Shown: positions 8,403 to 17,053 of the stretch, one piece after another | Numbering within the stretch: the stretch's first letter is position 1 | Layout: every line of letters begins with the position of its first letter | Assembly (NCBI GenBank): GCA_020402945.1 | Contig: JADBYQ010000013.1 | Coordinates: 124,001-188,000, forward strand | Origin: Cytophagales bacterium | GTDB lineage: Bacteria > Bacteroidota > Bacteroidia > Cytophagales > Cyclobacteriaceae | Direction: 5' to 3' | DNA: 64,000 bases | Position numbers and translations under genes: made by a program | The notes under the pieces: generated by a model | Told to the model about the DNA's origin: nothing | Database searches by the model: none | What the model saw: only the letters and a program-made list of their open reading frames with translations

Positions 8403-10022
8403 CTATAAAATATAATCCGTACTCAAAAAGTCTGACTCGCGGTTGCGGATAATGGAATTAAAAATTTGTTTGTTGTCATCGGTGCCCTTTGTAGCAACTA
8501 TCGTGCGGATTGAAAACACCCTCAGTGCATCTGCAATCGAAAGAGTTCCTTCTGCTGAGTCTTTTCTTCCATTGAACGGAAACGTATCTGGTCCGCGTTG
8601 CGATTGGGTGTTCAGGTTTATTCGACCCACTTGGTTTACCAATGCATCCATCACCTTTGCCAACCGCTTCGAATCTTTTCCAAACAAGCTGGCCTGCTGC
8701 CCAAACTGTGAGTTCAGTAAATAGTTTATGGGCTCTTCATCGTCAGTAAAGGGGACGATGGGTACGATGGGACCAAATTGTTCTTCGTGATAGATATTCA
8801 TCTTTTCGTTTACCGGATACAAAACGGCTGGGTGAAAATACGATTGGAAAATTTCACCTCCATTTTCGTTCATCACTTTTGCGCCATGTAGCTTCGCGTT
8901 GTCTACAAGTCCTTTCAAATAGTCAGTCTTACCGGGTTCAGGTAAAGGCGTTAGCCCAACTCCCGCTTCCCAGGGCATACCGGGTTTCAACTTTTTCAAC
9001 TCTTCGAGATAACGCTTTGTGAATTCGGCTACGATCGATTGATGTACAAATAAAATTTTGAGTGCCGTGCAGCGCTGGCCGTTGAATGAAAGTGAACCGG
9101 TGATGCACTCGGCAACAGCGTTTGTCAAATCGGCATCGGATAATACGATGGCCGGGTTTTTTGCATCAAGCCCAAGAATGGAGCGCAAGCGGTGTGGTTT
9201 GGGGTGGAGTCTTTTCAATTCGTTTGCTCCCTTATTCGTTCCAATGAAAGCAAAGACATCAATCTTTCCTGTTTCCATTAATGCGCCAACGGTGTCTCGC
9301 CCACGGCCATAAATAATGTTAATGACTCCGGCAGGGAAACTCTCCCGGAACGCCTCCAGTAAAGGTTTTACTAGTAATACTCCGTATTTAGCAGGTTTAA
9401 AAACTACGGTATTACCCATGATGAGGGCCGGTATTAGCGTAGTGAAAGTTTCGTTAAGCGGATAATTAAAAGGACCCATACAAAGCGCAACGCCCAGCGG
9501 CACTCTCCTTATTTGCCCAAGAAAACCTTGTTCTTCGATTAAGTTCGCAGATCTTCTGTCTTGCTCTTTGAGCGCTTTGATAGTGTCAACAATATAGTCG
9601 CAAGTTCGGTCAAATTCTTTTTCTGAATCCTTCAAGGATTTTCCGATCTCCCACATCAACAGTTTCACTACTTCTGCGCGTTTTGTGCGCATGGCCGTCA
9701 AAAATTTTTCGATATGTCCAATGCGTTTGGCCACGCCCATTGTGGGCCATGCTCCGTGTCCTAAATCGTAAGCGGCAACAGCACCATCGAGTGCTTCCAA
9801 TGCCTCATACTTCGTGAGGAGGGGCGTGCTTCCAATTATTTTTTGAGTTAACGTCTCGCCTTTCTTAATATAGACCGGGCTGGCCACGGGGTTGAGCGTG
9901 CCTGTCCACTGCCGCAGTTGGCCGTTAATGAGGTATTCGCGCTGTTCTACATAGGCGCGCAGTTGATATTGTTCAGGTATAGATGATTCTTCGGGGAATA
10001 GATTGGATAGAAAATGACTCAT
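8403..10022 (-). CDS. NADP-dependent (non-phosphorylating) glyceraldehyde-3-phosphate dehydrogenase-like ALDH
   Basis: A member of the aldehyde dehydrogenase superfamily closest to GapN, which oxidises glyceraldehyde-3-phosphate to 3-phosphoglycerate and makes NADPH. Visible landmarks are the oxyanion Asn186 (GPFNYP), the cofactor-binding Lys209 (VVFKPAKYG) and the catalytic Cys318 (FNGQRCTALK). The general-base Glu normally lies in ELGGK, 34 residues before the Cys in GapN; here the segment is LGLDAKNPA and the aligned residue is Gly284. The length (539 aa) exceeds classic GapN (about 475) because of an N-terminal extension of about 60 residues. Substrate assignment is inference. The next gene downstream is the unknown 272-aa protein. 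Confidence 0.8.
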   Translation of the reverse strand: MSHFLSNLFPEESSIPEQYQLRAYVEQREYLINGQLRQWTGTLNPVASPVYIKKGETLTQKIIGSTPLLTKYEALEALDGAVAAYDLGHGAWPTMGVAKRIGHIEKFLTAMRTKRAEVVKLLMWEIGKSLKDSEKEFDRTCDYIVDTIKALKEQDRRSANLIEEQGFLGQIRRVPLGVALCMGPFNYPLNETFTTLIPALIMGNTVVFKPAKYGVLLVKPLLEAFRESFPAGVINIIYGRGRDTVGALMETGKIDVFAFIGTNKGANELKRLHPKPHRLRSILGLDAKNPAIVLSDADLTNAVAECITGSLSFNGQRCTALKILFVHQSIVAEFTKRYLEELKKLKPGMPWEAGVGLTPLPEPGKTDYLKGLVDNAKLHGAKVMNENGGEIFQSYFHPAVLYPVNEKMNIYHEEQFGPIVPIVPFTDDEEPINYLLNSQFGQQASLFGKDSKRLAKVMDALVNQVGRINLNTQSQRGPDTFPFNGRKDSAEGTLSIADALRVFSIRTIVATKGTDDNKQIFNSIIRNRESDFLSTDYIL

Positions 10023-10059
10023 AGCATTTGTTTAGAAACGCTAAGTTACTGATCTAAAT

Positions 10060-10707
10060 CTATATGGCCACAATAGCAATGCCCGAAGATGTGCCGAGGC
10101 GATCAGCTCCTGCTTCAATTAATTGGATTGCTTGTTCTTTGGTTTTGATTCCACCGGATGCTTTAATGCCTACGCCACCAGGCACAGATTTTTTCATCAA
10201 TTGGATGTGTTCAACTTTTGCGCCACTTGGCGCAAAGCCTGTAGATGTTTTAACAAAATCAGCGCCTGCATCGACACATATTTTGCAGGCCTCCACAATT
10301 TCATCGTCTGACAGATAGGCCGTTTCGATAATTACTTTTAATGCTTTTTGATAGCCGTGGACAAGCTTGCTGCACTTGGCGATCTCAATTTTCGTCCAGG
10401 GATTTCCTGATTTAAACGAAGAAATGTTCCAGACTACATCTACTTCGTCCGCCCCATTTTCAATGGCGCATTTGATTTCTTCCAGTTTGGTTTCTGTCAT
10501 TGAGTAGCCCAACGGGAAGCCGGCCACTGTGACTAGAAGGATTTGGTGGTCCCCAATTTCACGCTTGGCGCGCTTGACCCAAAAAGGTGGAACGCAGACA
10601 CCAAGAAAATGATATTGCTTCGCTTCGGCTACCAGTTTGTCAACGTCCTGGATGGTAAGCGTAGGGCTTAGGTTAGTGTGTTCGATATAGCGGTTGAGGG
10701 TTTCCAA
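10060..10707 (-). CDS. deoC: Deoxyribose-phosphate aldolase
   Basis: DeoC splits 2-deoxyribose-5-phosphate into glyceraldehyde-3-phosphate and acetaldehyde in nucleoside catabolism. The 215-residue TIM barrel has the Schiff-base Lys153 (DFVKTSTGF), the helper Lys182 (VGIKASGGIKT) and Asp90 (DEVDVVW), all in the expected order. It lies 37 bases upstream of the aldehyde dehydrogenase on the same strand. That pairing is sensible because DeoC makes glyceraldehyde-3-phosphate and an aldehyde. The toxin gene upstream ends 3 bases before its start. Confidence 0.95.
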   Translation of the reverse strand: METLNRYIEHTNLSPTLTIQDVDKLVAEAKQYHFLGVCVPPFWVKRAKREIGDHQILLVTVAGFPLGYSMTETKLEEIKCAIENGADEVDVVWNISSFKSGNPWTKIEIAKCSKLVHGYQKALKVIIETAYLSDDEIVEACKICVDAGADFVKTSTGFAPSGAKVEHIQLMKKSVPGGVGIKASGGIKTKEQAIQLIEAGADRLGTSSGIAIVAI

Positions 10708-10710
10708 AAG

Positions 10711-11016
10711 TTATTTTTTCCTTCGTATAAATTTTTTGTTCGGATTCTGCCTATTGTGAAAAATGGAAATAATAGTAACGATGCCACTTTTTCGATGGAA
10801 TTCAAAAACGATACTAAACGGGAAAACACTAACAACAGCTTCACGCATATGGTGTTTCCTTATGGGGAATTGTTCAGGCGAATTTGCAATTAACTCAATC
10901 TTCTTTTCAATGACTTCCGCAAAGCGAGTTCCCAATCCAAAGCGTTGATCTTCATACCATAAAACAGAATTTTGCCACTCAACTTTGGCATCGTCAAGTA
11001 TTACAAGCCTATTCAC
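10711..11016 (-). CDS. ParE/RelE-family toxin of a type II toxin-antitoxin pair
   Basis: A 101-residue protein with the RelE/ParE fold signature: an N-terminal strand (VILDDAKVEWQNSVLWYE), the helix pair with FAEVIEKKIELIANSPEQFP, the central strands (VSVFPFSIVFEF) and the final IISIFHNRQNPNKK. Members either cleave mRNA or block gyrase, and the PEQFP and HxR segments favour the ParE branch. It starts 8 bases inside the end of the antitoxin gene, so translation is coupled. The downstream deoC gene begins 3 bases after its stop. Confidence 0.85.
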   Translation of the reverse strand: MNRLVILDDAKVEWQNSVLWYEDQRFGLGTRFAEVIEKKIELIANSPEQFPIRKHHMREAVVSVFPFSIVFEFHRKSGIVTIISIFHNRQNPNKKFIRRKK

Positions 11017-11266
11017 CTTTTTTATTTACTCTCTTTATGGCTTGCTTAATCTCACTCATCGTTTCTGACAATGTATAAGTCTTTGCTTTGCCAGAGATAT
11101 AGGATTCTTGCCTTCTCCTTAGCTCAGACAAAAACTCTTCGTCATTCCAGTGATCATAAGTTTCTTGTATCTCATCTTCCACCATCGCATAGATTGCTTT
11201 TACCTTTTTATCCTTGGCGGTTTCGATGTAGTGATGAAGCTTTTGGCGTATATCAGTGGTTTTCAT
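11009..11266 (-). CDS. Antitoxin partner of the ParE-type toxin
   Basis: An 85-residue charged, mostly helical protein lying directly upstream of the toxin with an 8-base overlap, the standard antitoxin-first order. The centre (WNDEEFLSELRRRQES) resembles small antitoxins that accompany ParE toxins in Bacteroidota, and the C-terminal part (TLSETMSEIKQAIKRV) should wrap the toxin. I see no clear DNA-binding motif at the N-terminus. Function is assigned from position and size rather than a firm family match. Confidence 0.75.
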   Translation of the reverse strand: MKTTDIRQKLHHYIETAKDKKVKAIYAMVEDEIQETYDHWNDEEFLSELRRRQESYISGKAKTYTLSETMSEIKQAIKRVNKKGE

Positions 11267-11316
11267 AAGTAAACAAATATAACGCTCCCCAATCGTAAAT
11301 CACAAATCATCAATCG

Positions 11317-11694
11317 TTAGTGCCTAATCCCGCATTCTTTGCAGTACTTCATCGCATAGGGCTTATTTCGTTTTGGCTTGTTCTTATGTCCAAAGTAAGC
11401 GAAGTTGGAATATTGTGGTTTAGACAGTTTCTTCAAGATGCGTTGTTTCTCTTTCGCAGCTTCTTCTACGCGCTTATAGAATTCGTAACGCGCGGTGTTT
11501 TCCACTTTCGGTTTTTTGAACAAAAGACGTTGTCTTCTTTTTTCTTTTCGAGAGAAGTGAACGCGATGAGAGTGTTTTTGTGTCTCTTCAAACGCGCTAG
11601 TTGTAGTGCGGTCACCTAAGGTATTGTTTTGTCCATGAGCCCAGAGCGGCAATACCATTGCCGCGAAGGCGTAAAACCTCCACTTATTTTGCAT
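11317..11694 (-). CDS. Small basic secreted protein of unknown function
   Basis: A 125-residue protein with a clear signal peptide (KWRFYAFAAMVLPLWAHGQ) and a very basic mature part with many Lys, Arg and His residues and a C-terminal CKEC pair (YCKECGIRH). I do not recognise a family. The basic, repeat-free mature region could bind nucleic acid, lipopolysaccharide or peptidoglycan, but nothing in the sequence decides this. Its codon use is similar to that of neighbouring genes. Confidence 0.6.
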   Translation of the reverse strand: MQNKWRFYAFAAMVLPLWAHGQNNTLGDRTTTSAFEETQKHSHRVHFSRKEKRRQRLLFKKPKVENTARYEFYKRVEEAAKEKQRILKKLSKPQYSNFAYFGHKNKPKRNKPYAMKYCKECGIRH

Positions 11695-11730
11695 AGTGGA
11701 GGGATAACGAAAAAAAGTTGTGTTTATTTT

Positions 11731-12085
11731 CTAGCCCGTCTTAAACTGCAGCATCGTTTGTTGTCTGCGAAAAATCCAGGGAGGCGTAGGTTCGATTTCT
11801 TTCCAAAGTCCTTTTCGGTTTTCTTTTGATTTCTCCTTAATCGTTTCAAATGCTTCAATCGGATTCCTTTCAGATGTCCAAGCTAAGCCTTCTTCCAGTA
11901 ATTTTTCACGAGGGTCTTCTCCATCGATCAAGATAATTCCCAGACGATTACCCAACCGGTCTTTACCTTGAATTTGAACTTCCACGTTTCTATCAAGAAT
12001 TAACTTCTCAAGAAGCCGCTTCGCTTTGTCGCCATATTCTTGTTCTAGTTCTGGGGAATCCCAACGGACGCAAGAGTTCACTAAT
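11731..12085 (-). pseudogene. Truncated staphylococcal-nuclease-like fragment
   Basis: The C-terminal two thirds of an SNase/thermonuclease-like domain: DSPELEQEYGDKAKRLLEKL, then VEVQIQGKDRLGNRLGIILI, LLEEGLAWTS and RKGLWKEIEPTPPW. The N-terminal strands that carry the catalytic Arg equivalent to Arg35 are missing, and the position of Arg87 (GR in KDRYGR-type motifs) is Asn. The upstream sequence switches frame into a transposase fragment. An open frame continues to an ATG at 12111, but that start lies inside transposase-derived sequence. I read this as a broken gene. Confidence 0.65.
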
Positions 12086-12391
12086 GATTTTATTGAACCC
12101 GATCTCATCAAACAATTTGCCCAACAGAAGTTCTGGCCCCACTAACCGAATAGCGTCAATGCCTTTGAAAAACAAATCGATTATAACTCGCTCGTTTTCA
12201 ATTTCGAAATTGATTTTCGATTGCTTTGTAAATGAAGAAATGTATTGTTCGCCTTCGGCAACTAGAGTATGTATTTGTTCAGGGTCTTTTGAACTTCCAA
12301 TCGTTTTTACAACCGAGTACTTACCATGGATATTGCTGAAAGGTTGGATACTTACAACTCCGCCCTTATTAGGTTTTCTTCTGACGAACAC
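12075..12391 (-). mobile_element. IS1634-like (IS4 group) transposase, N-terminal fragment
   Basis: About 105 residues match the start of IS1634-type transposases: MFVRRKPNKGGVVSIQ (GTG start), GKYSVVKTIGSSKDPEQI, and later GPELLLGKLFDEIGFNKI. A full transposase has more than 400 residues with a DDE core, and none of that is present. Homology ends near 12070, where the sequence becomes nuclease-like in another frame. I could not find a matched pair of terminal inverted repeats, so the element is a dead remnant. Confidence 0.75.
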
Positions 12392-12512
12392 TTCCTAAAG
12401 CTACCTTGGGACAGCCACTAACGAAAGAAAAATACAGAATTTAAACTGCATTGAAAGTTTTCAACCCGTTGCCCAAGAAACCGAGGAACTAAGGAGCCAG
12501 CGGTACAATTTG

Positions 12513-12791
12513 TTAACCAAAAAGATTATTCTTTTCTTCCAACGTCATTACCCGTTTCGAGATGGATAATATCTCCCTCAGCAAAACATCGTTTTTGATA
12601 TCATGTTTGAGAGATTCACTTCGTAGTTCTTTAGTTTCGGTTTGTAATTGATGAATCTGCTGTGAACTGACATCGATTCTTTTTAAGATTTCTTCAAACA
12701 AATGGTCATGGCTATCTAGCCGATCTAAAATTCTATCAGTCTTTTGAAGATATTCAGCCAATAATTCAATTATTTTCTCTTCATTTTTCAT
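12513..12791 (-). CDS. Small coiled-coil protein of unknown function
   Basis: A 92-residue protein that is almost entirely predicted coiled coil, with regular hydrophobic spacing across RILDRLDSHDHLFEEILKRI and QQIHQLQTETKELRSES. There is no signal peptide or membrane segment. It lies between the transposase remnant and the 5-formyl-THF cyclo-ligase gene on the same strand. Short proteins of this type are often found next to mobile or accessory DNA, but I recognise no family. Confidence 0.5.
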   Translation of the reverse strand: MKNEEKIIELLAEYLQKTDRILDRLDSHDHLFEEILKRIDVSSQQIHQLQTETKELRSESLKHDIKNDVLLREILSISKRVMTLEEKNNLFG

Positions 12792-12838
12792 AGGGATGCA
12801 AGAATGAAGTATTAAAATTACCTATTAGATATTCAAAA

Positions 12839-13417
12839 TCAAAGCATATTGCCGAAAGCAAAAAATTGACGTGGCGTAATACAATGGCTAAGCACAATGT
12901 CATTTTCATCTACATCTTCAATCACGGCTATTGGCGGGAAAAATGAAATTCCGACTCGCTGACAGCGGATTCGGCACTCTGCTAGAAACTGATCATAAAA
13001 TCCTTTTCCGTACCCCACCCTATTTCCCGACTTATCAAACGCCAATAGCGGCACCAATACCATTTCTATTTTTTCAGTGGGAGTAGGAACTCCCTGTTCT
13101 GGCTCCAATATTCCCCACTTATTTTTTTTGAGTTGATGAAGCCCTTCGAAATAGATGTTTTCCAACTGATCGCCAACCACTTTAGGGATTGAAATACGAA
13201 CGTGTGGGAATTCTCTCCGAATTCGATCAATGATTGGCCACGTGTCGGGTTCTTTTTTGTTTTCGATGGGCAAGAAAATATGAATGCACTTGATGAACGA
13301 AAGATCAATTTGAGCAAAGAACTGATTGTAAAGTTGAAAACTAAGTTGCTGGTAGGCACCCTCGGATAGGGCAAGCCTCTTCTGAAGAAATGCTTTTCGA
13401 GCCTCCACTTTAGTCAT
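12839..13417 (-). CDS. 5-formyltetrahydrofolate cyclo-ligase
   Basis: This enzyme converts 5-formyl-THF to 5,10-methenyl-THF with ATP, returning folate to the active pool. Family marks include the N-terminal basic segment EARKAFLQKRLAL, the central IFLPIENKKEPDT, the loop LVPLLAFDKSGNRVGYGKGF followed by YDQFL, and the final VLSHCITPRQF. The length (192 aa) is typical. Its start overlaps the end of bshC by 8 bases, so the two are co-translated. Confidence 0.93.
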   Translation of the reverse strand: MTKVEARKAFLQKRLALSEGAYQQLSFQLYNQFFAQIDLSFIKCIHIFLPIENKKEPDTWPIIDRIRREFPHVRISIPKVVGDQLENIYFEGLHQLKKNKWGILEPEQGVPTPTEKIEMVLVPLLAFDKSGNRVGYGKGFYDQFLAECRIRCQRVGISFFPPIAVIEDVDENDIVLSHCITPRQFFAFGNML

Positions 13418-14972
13418 AGATCAGCACATTGAACTTAAAATCAAATGGGGCGAGATGATCGATCGCCTTCCGGATGAAAGACGGATCGCTTTGATAGAAG
13501 TTTAAAAAGTTGTCCGTGCGTTCTTGTAAACTGCCGTTTGGAAATAGAGAATCCTTCACGGCCTCAATTTGTCGAAGTTTGTCAGTATGTAGACGCTTTT
13601 CTGCCCGTAGCATTTTCTTCTCGATTTTCTCTAGTCCATTGACGGCCCTTTGTGTTTCCGCGCCAACGAACTTCGAAAGCGTTGCATCAATTTTGGTGGC
13701 GCGTTGTTTTACTTCATTCAGGATATGTTGAAGGTTTTCTAATTCTTTGCCTAACGAAAGTTGATGATTGCTATTCTGCGCAATCCAATGATTAAATAAA
13801 TAGTTTTTCTCTTCGAATAAATTCTTGATCTCTAATTTTGTTTTTTCAAATTTTTTCATCGTTGGCTCATCCATCACCATCGCAAAAGATCGTGGGAGAA
13901 GAATAGGAAAAGGAGTTTCAAATTTCTCGAACACACCTTTCAACTGGAGCCAATACACCAACTCGGCCGGGCCGCCACAATAGGCCAGGTTGGGTAAGAT
14001 TATCTCTTGGTACAAAGGACGCAAAACAACATTGGGGCTAAATTTTTCGGGTTCCTCCAAAATCATTTTCTCCACTTCTGCATTTGAAAATTTCAACGTT
14101 GAGTCTACCACTTGAAATCCGCCAGCGGTTTTTTCTAACCGACTGCGCAGCCCATCAATCAAGTAGAAGAAGTTTATCTCACGGGCATTGACTTGTGTAT
14201 GATAGCCGCTGCTTTGAAGTTCTTGTGTGGCTTGATCAACCAAAGACTTTGAGCTGTGTTTGAATAGGTCATCCTTGATAACATGCGCCAACGATTTTTT
14301 CAATTCGCGATTATCGGCATCTACTACCACCAACCCTTCTCCACCAAATAATGCATTGACATAATGATGCACGGCTTGCGATAGATTTTTACTCTTCGTA
14401 TAGGCCTCCTTGAAAAGGGATATTTCTCCAGGTATTTCATTAAAAAGATTCTTAAATTCTTTCGTGTGAAATCTGCCTACTGCGCCTTGCTGTTCGGTAC
14501 TCCAAACATATTTTTTTCCGTACAAGCGAAAATATTTGATCTCTTCATAGTCATGGTCTTCAGAAGCCATCCAATAGACCGGTACGAAATGATAGGCCGA
14601 ATAGGCTTCCTTTAGTTCTTTGCACGCGTTGATTACCGTGATAATCTTGTAAATGAAATAAAGAGGACCGGTAAAAATATTTAATTGATGACCGGTAGTA
14701 ACAGTAAACGTTTTGGAGTCACCCAAAGACGCTATGTTCTGCTTTACTTTTTCGTTGATAGTCAAATTGCTGTATTGCCTCGTTAATTCGTGCATCAGCG
14801 ACAATCGTTTTTCTTGAGGAAATGCAGCTTTCTCTTTGATTTGGTCTTCGAAGCTTGCAACAGAAGGAAATCGCGAATAGAATTTTTTAAGGGTATCTTT
14901 TTGATTGATGTAATCGAGAAAAAAGGGACTAAATGCGTGAGTATCGGTAAAGTCAATCTTTCTTGTCTTCAT
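13410..14972 (-). CDS. bshC: BshC, bacillithiol biosynthesis cysteine-adding enzyme
   Basis: BshC adds cysteine to glucosaminyl-malate in the last step of bacillithiol synthesis, the low-molecular-weight thiol of Bacillota and many Bacteroidota. The Rossmann-like core is clear: VTTGHQLNIFTGPLYFIYK (about 94-112), VPVYWMASEDHDYEEIKYF (about 129-147) and a long central coiled coil (about 380-470) before the C-terminal motif with DFKFNVLIYD. The length of 520 aa is usual. It is the first gene of a two-gene unit with 5-formyl-THF cyclo-ligase. Confidence 0.95.
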   Translation of the reverse strand: MKTRKIDFTDTHAFSPFFLDYINQKDTLKKFYSRFPSVASFEDQIKEKAAFPQEKRLSLMHELTRQYSNLTINEKVKQNIASLGDSKTFTVTTGHQLNIFTGPLYFIYKIITVINACKELKEAYSAYHFVPVYWMASEDHDYEEIKYFRLYGKKYVWSTEQQGAVGRFHTKEFKNLFNEIPGEISLFKEAYTKSKNLSQAVHHYVNALFGGEGLVVVDADNRELKKSLAHVIKDDLFKHSSKSLVDQATQELQSSGYHTQVNAREINFFYLIDGLRSRLEKTAGGFQVVDSTLKFSNAEVEKMILEEPEKFSPNVVLRPLYQEIILPNLAYCGGPAELVYWLQLKGVFEKFETPFPILLPRSFAMVMDEPTMKKFEKTKLEIKNLFEEKNYLFNHWIAQNSNHQLSLGKELENLQHILNEVKQRATKIDATLSKFVGAETQRAVNGLEKIEKKMLRAEKRLHTDKLRQIEAVKDSLFPNGSLQERTDNFLNFYQSDPSFIRKAIDHLAPFDFKFNVLIYD

Positions 14973-15157
14973 ACTACTTCGCTGGTAAGTTTATTTGACA
15001 ACTTTTCATCTTACACTAGAATTGATGGATTCTTTTTTACGAAAGCTACGCAGTACAAGTATCAGCAACAAATCAGATAATTATTAGGCATACTTGCAAC
15101 TAACGGCTGGTTGGGAACTTAAGTTCTTGACACGAACGGTTGATTTGTTAAAAAATT

Positions 15158-16468
15158 CTAAACGACCTGTGCCATTAAATCAAACTCGTTGGCACTGGTG
15201 ACTTTGGCTTGTACAAAATCCCCAATCCTTAAATACTCATTTGTACCTTCAAAGATAACTTCGTTGTCAACCTCAGGTGAATCATGCTCTGTTCGTCCAA
15301 TGAAACTTCCACCTTCTTTATGGTCGATCAGCACTTTAAATGTCTTACCTACTTTAGCTTGATTTAATTCTAATGAAATGCCTTGTTGTAATTCCATCAA
15401 CGAATCTACACGCTCTTGTTTTACAACAGCCGGAACATCATCCGCAAAAGAATGTGAGTGGGTGTTTTCTTCATGTGAATAGGGAAACACGCCTAATCGA
15501 TCGAAACGAGAATGCTCTACAAATCGCATCATCTCTTCAAAGTAAGCTTCTGATTCACCAGGGTGCCCGGCAATTAAAGTCGTGCGAATGGCAATGCCCG
15601 GCACTTTCGCCCGAATGGTCTGCAAAAGTTCTTCCGTTTTTTCGCGAGTGATGCCGCGCCTCATCATTTTCAACATTTCAGAGGAGCCGTGCTGAAGTGG
15701 AATGTCAAGGTAGTTGCAAATATTATCTCTCCCAGCCATGGTTTCCAAAACGTCTAACGGGAAACCCATCGGGAAGGCATAATGCAATCGAATCCAATCG
15801 ATACCTTCTACATCTGAAAGTTTTTTCAGAAGATCCGAGAGATTGCGTTTTTTATAAATGTCTAATCCGTAATAGGTAGAATCTTGTGCGATTAGTAGTA
15901 GTTCTTTCGTTCCGTTTTTTGCCAGGTTTTTTGCCTCCAGCACTAATTCTTCCATTGGCCGCGAAACGTGTTTGCCGCGCATCAATGGAATGGCACAAAA
16001 CGAACAAGGGCGGTCGCATCCTTCTGATATTTTCAGGTAAGCAAAATGGCTGGGATTGGTAAGAATGCGCTCTCCGACTAGTTCATGTTTGTAATTGGCG
16101 TTCAATTGTTTTAGTAGTCGAGATAAATCGCGTGTACCAAACCATGCATCGACCTCTGGAATTTCTTTTTCCAAATCTTGACTATACCGCTGCGAAAGAC
16201 AGCCAGTCACGTACACTTTCTCTACCAGTCCCTCTTCCTTGGCATCCACATAGCGGAGAATGGTGTCGATGGATTCCTGCTTGGCATTATCGATAAACCC
16301 ACAGGTATTGATGACTACGATATTTGAATCGTCTTTTTTTGACTCGTGGGTGGCGTCAATGCCATTACCTTTTAATTGAGTCAGCAATACTTCCGAATCC
16401 ACGAGGTTTTTAGAACAACCTAGTGTAACGATATTGACTTTCGTCTTTTTAACGCCTTTCGTTTTCAA
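15158..16468 (-). CDS. rimO: Ribosomal protein S12 methylthiotransferase RimO
   Basis: RimO is a radical SAM enzyme that adds a methylthio group to an Asp of ribosomal protein S12. Counting from the TTG at 16468 (436 aa), the UPF0004 domain has Cys18, Cys56 and Cys90 (LGCSKN, NTCGF, TGCLSQ) for one cluster, and the radical SAM domain has Cys151, Cys155 and Cys158 in CDRPCSFC. A TRAM domain ends the protein. An open frame reaches an ATG at 16528, adding 20 residues (PTSVPQRVFFLNL...) that do not look like the family. In related genomes rimO usually follows ftsY directly; here three plus-strand genes lie between them. Confidence 0.93.
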   Translation of the reverse strand: MKTKGVKKTKVNIVTLGCSKNLVDSEVLLTQLKGNGIDATHESKKDDSNIVVINTCGFIDNAKQESIDTILRYVDAKEEGLVEKVYVTGCLSQRYSQDLEKEIPEVDAWFGTRDLSRLLKQLNANYKHELVGERILTNPSHFAYLKISEGCDRPCSFCAIPLMRGKHVSRPMEELVLEAKNLAKNGTKELLLIAQDSTYYGLDIYKKRNLSDLLKKLSDVEGIDWIRLHYAFPMGFPLDVLETMAGRDNICNYLDIPLQHGSSEMLKMMRRGITREKTEELLQTIRAKVPGIAIRTTLIAGHPGESEAYFEEMMRFVEHSRFDRLGVFPYSHEENTHSHSFADDVPAVVKQERVDSLMELQQGISLELNQAKVGKTFKVLIDHKEGGSFIGRTEHDSPEVDNEVIFEGTNEYLRIGDFVQAKVTSANEFDLMAQVV

Positions 16469-16539
16469 TTTCTTGTAATAAGGGGGCAAATTTAAGAAAA
16501 ATACGCGCTGCGGAACGGAAGTTGGCACAGTGGTTGAAG

Positions 16540-16547
16540 TATATTTG
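16540..16547 (+). promoter_or_regulatory. Candidate -7 element (TATATTTG) of the DUF6452 gene
   Basis: The octamer matches TAnnTTTG and ends 11 bases before the ATG at 16559. The nearest -33-like TTGG is only 14 bases upstream, closer than the usual 19, so the promoter is tentative. Confidence 0.35.
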
Positions 16548-16558
16548 CTGCTAAAGTA

Positions 16559-17053
16559 ATGGCTCGAATTCTCTTTTTTTTGCTGGTTGTGCTAATGGGC
16601 GCCTCATGTTTTAATGAACCTGATTGCCTTATCAATGCATCCACAGCCATAAAAATTGATTTTAGGCAAACTAAGACAAATCCGACCACTCAAGTTAGAA
16701 CTGTAGTAGACTCTGCCTTGGTATTCAATTCTGTAATTGTTTCAGGGATAGATACCGCCTACATCAAGTACAAACTCGGTCAAACCTTTAGCTCGGTTAC
16801 TTTGCCAGTCGATCCAAGAGTGAAAACGATGAAATATGTTTTTAATATTCGATCAACATCGGGTGTAATTACCCGAAAAGATAGTATTGTTTTTAACTAT
16901 GCCAGTGAAAGTGTTGTTATCGCACCCCGATGTGGCGCCTACACCTACTTTTTGGATTTAAAGATTTCCAAAACGAATTACGATTCAACCAAATACAAAT
17001 TAGTGAGCAACCGCCTGCTAAAAGGGATTACCAATGTGCAAGTATTTTTTTAG
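16559..17053 (+). CDS. DUF6452-like lipoprotein
   Basis: A 164-residue lipoprotein with a short signal peptide and lipobox ending at Cys17 (MGASC). The mature part is a predicted beta-sandwich with conserved Cys residues (Cys17, Cys23 and one in PRCGAYTYF). It resembles the DUF6452 family of Bacteroidota, whose function is unknown. It overlaps the next gene by 20 bases, and the pair (DUF6452 then DUF6048) is, as far as I recall, a recurrent Bacteroidota arrangement. Confidence 0.7.
   Translation: MARILFFLLVVLMGASCFNEPDCLINASTAIKIDFRQTKTNPTTQVRTVVDSALVFNSVIVSGIDTAYIKYKLGQTFSSVTLPVDPRVKTMKYVFNIRSTSGVITRKDSIVFNYASESVVIAPRCGAYTYFLDLKISKTNYDSTKYKLVSNRLLKGITNVQVFF

Noticed and set aside
12392-12512. 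Terminal inverted repeat of the IS remnant
   Set aside because: I looked for a pair of matching ends around 11700-12512 and found no convincing match, so no complete element is called.
14973-15157. tRNA or small RNA in the gap before bshC
   Set aside because: No cloverleaf, CCA end or strong hairpin could be drawn; the gap is AT-rich with no clear signal.
16469-16528. N-terminal extension of RimO
   Set aside because: The 20 extra residues are not family-like, and the TTG start at 16468 gives the usual length.
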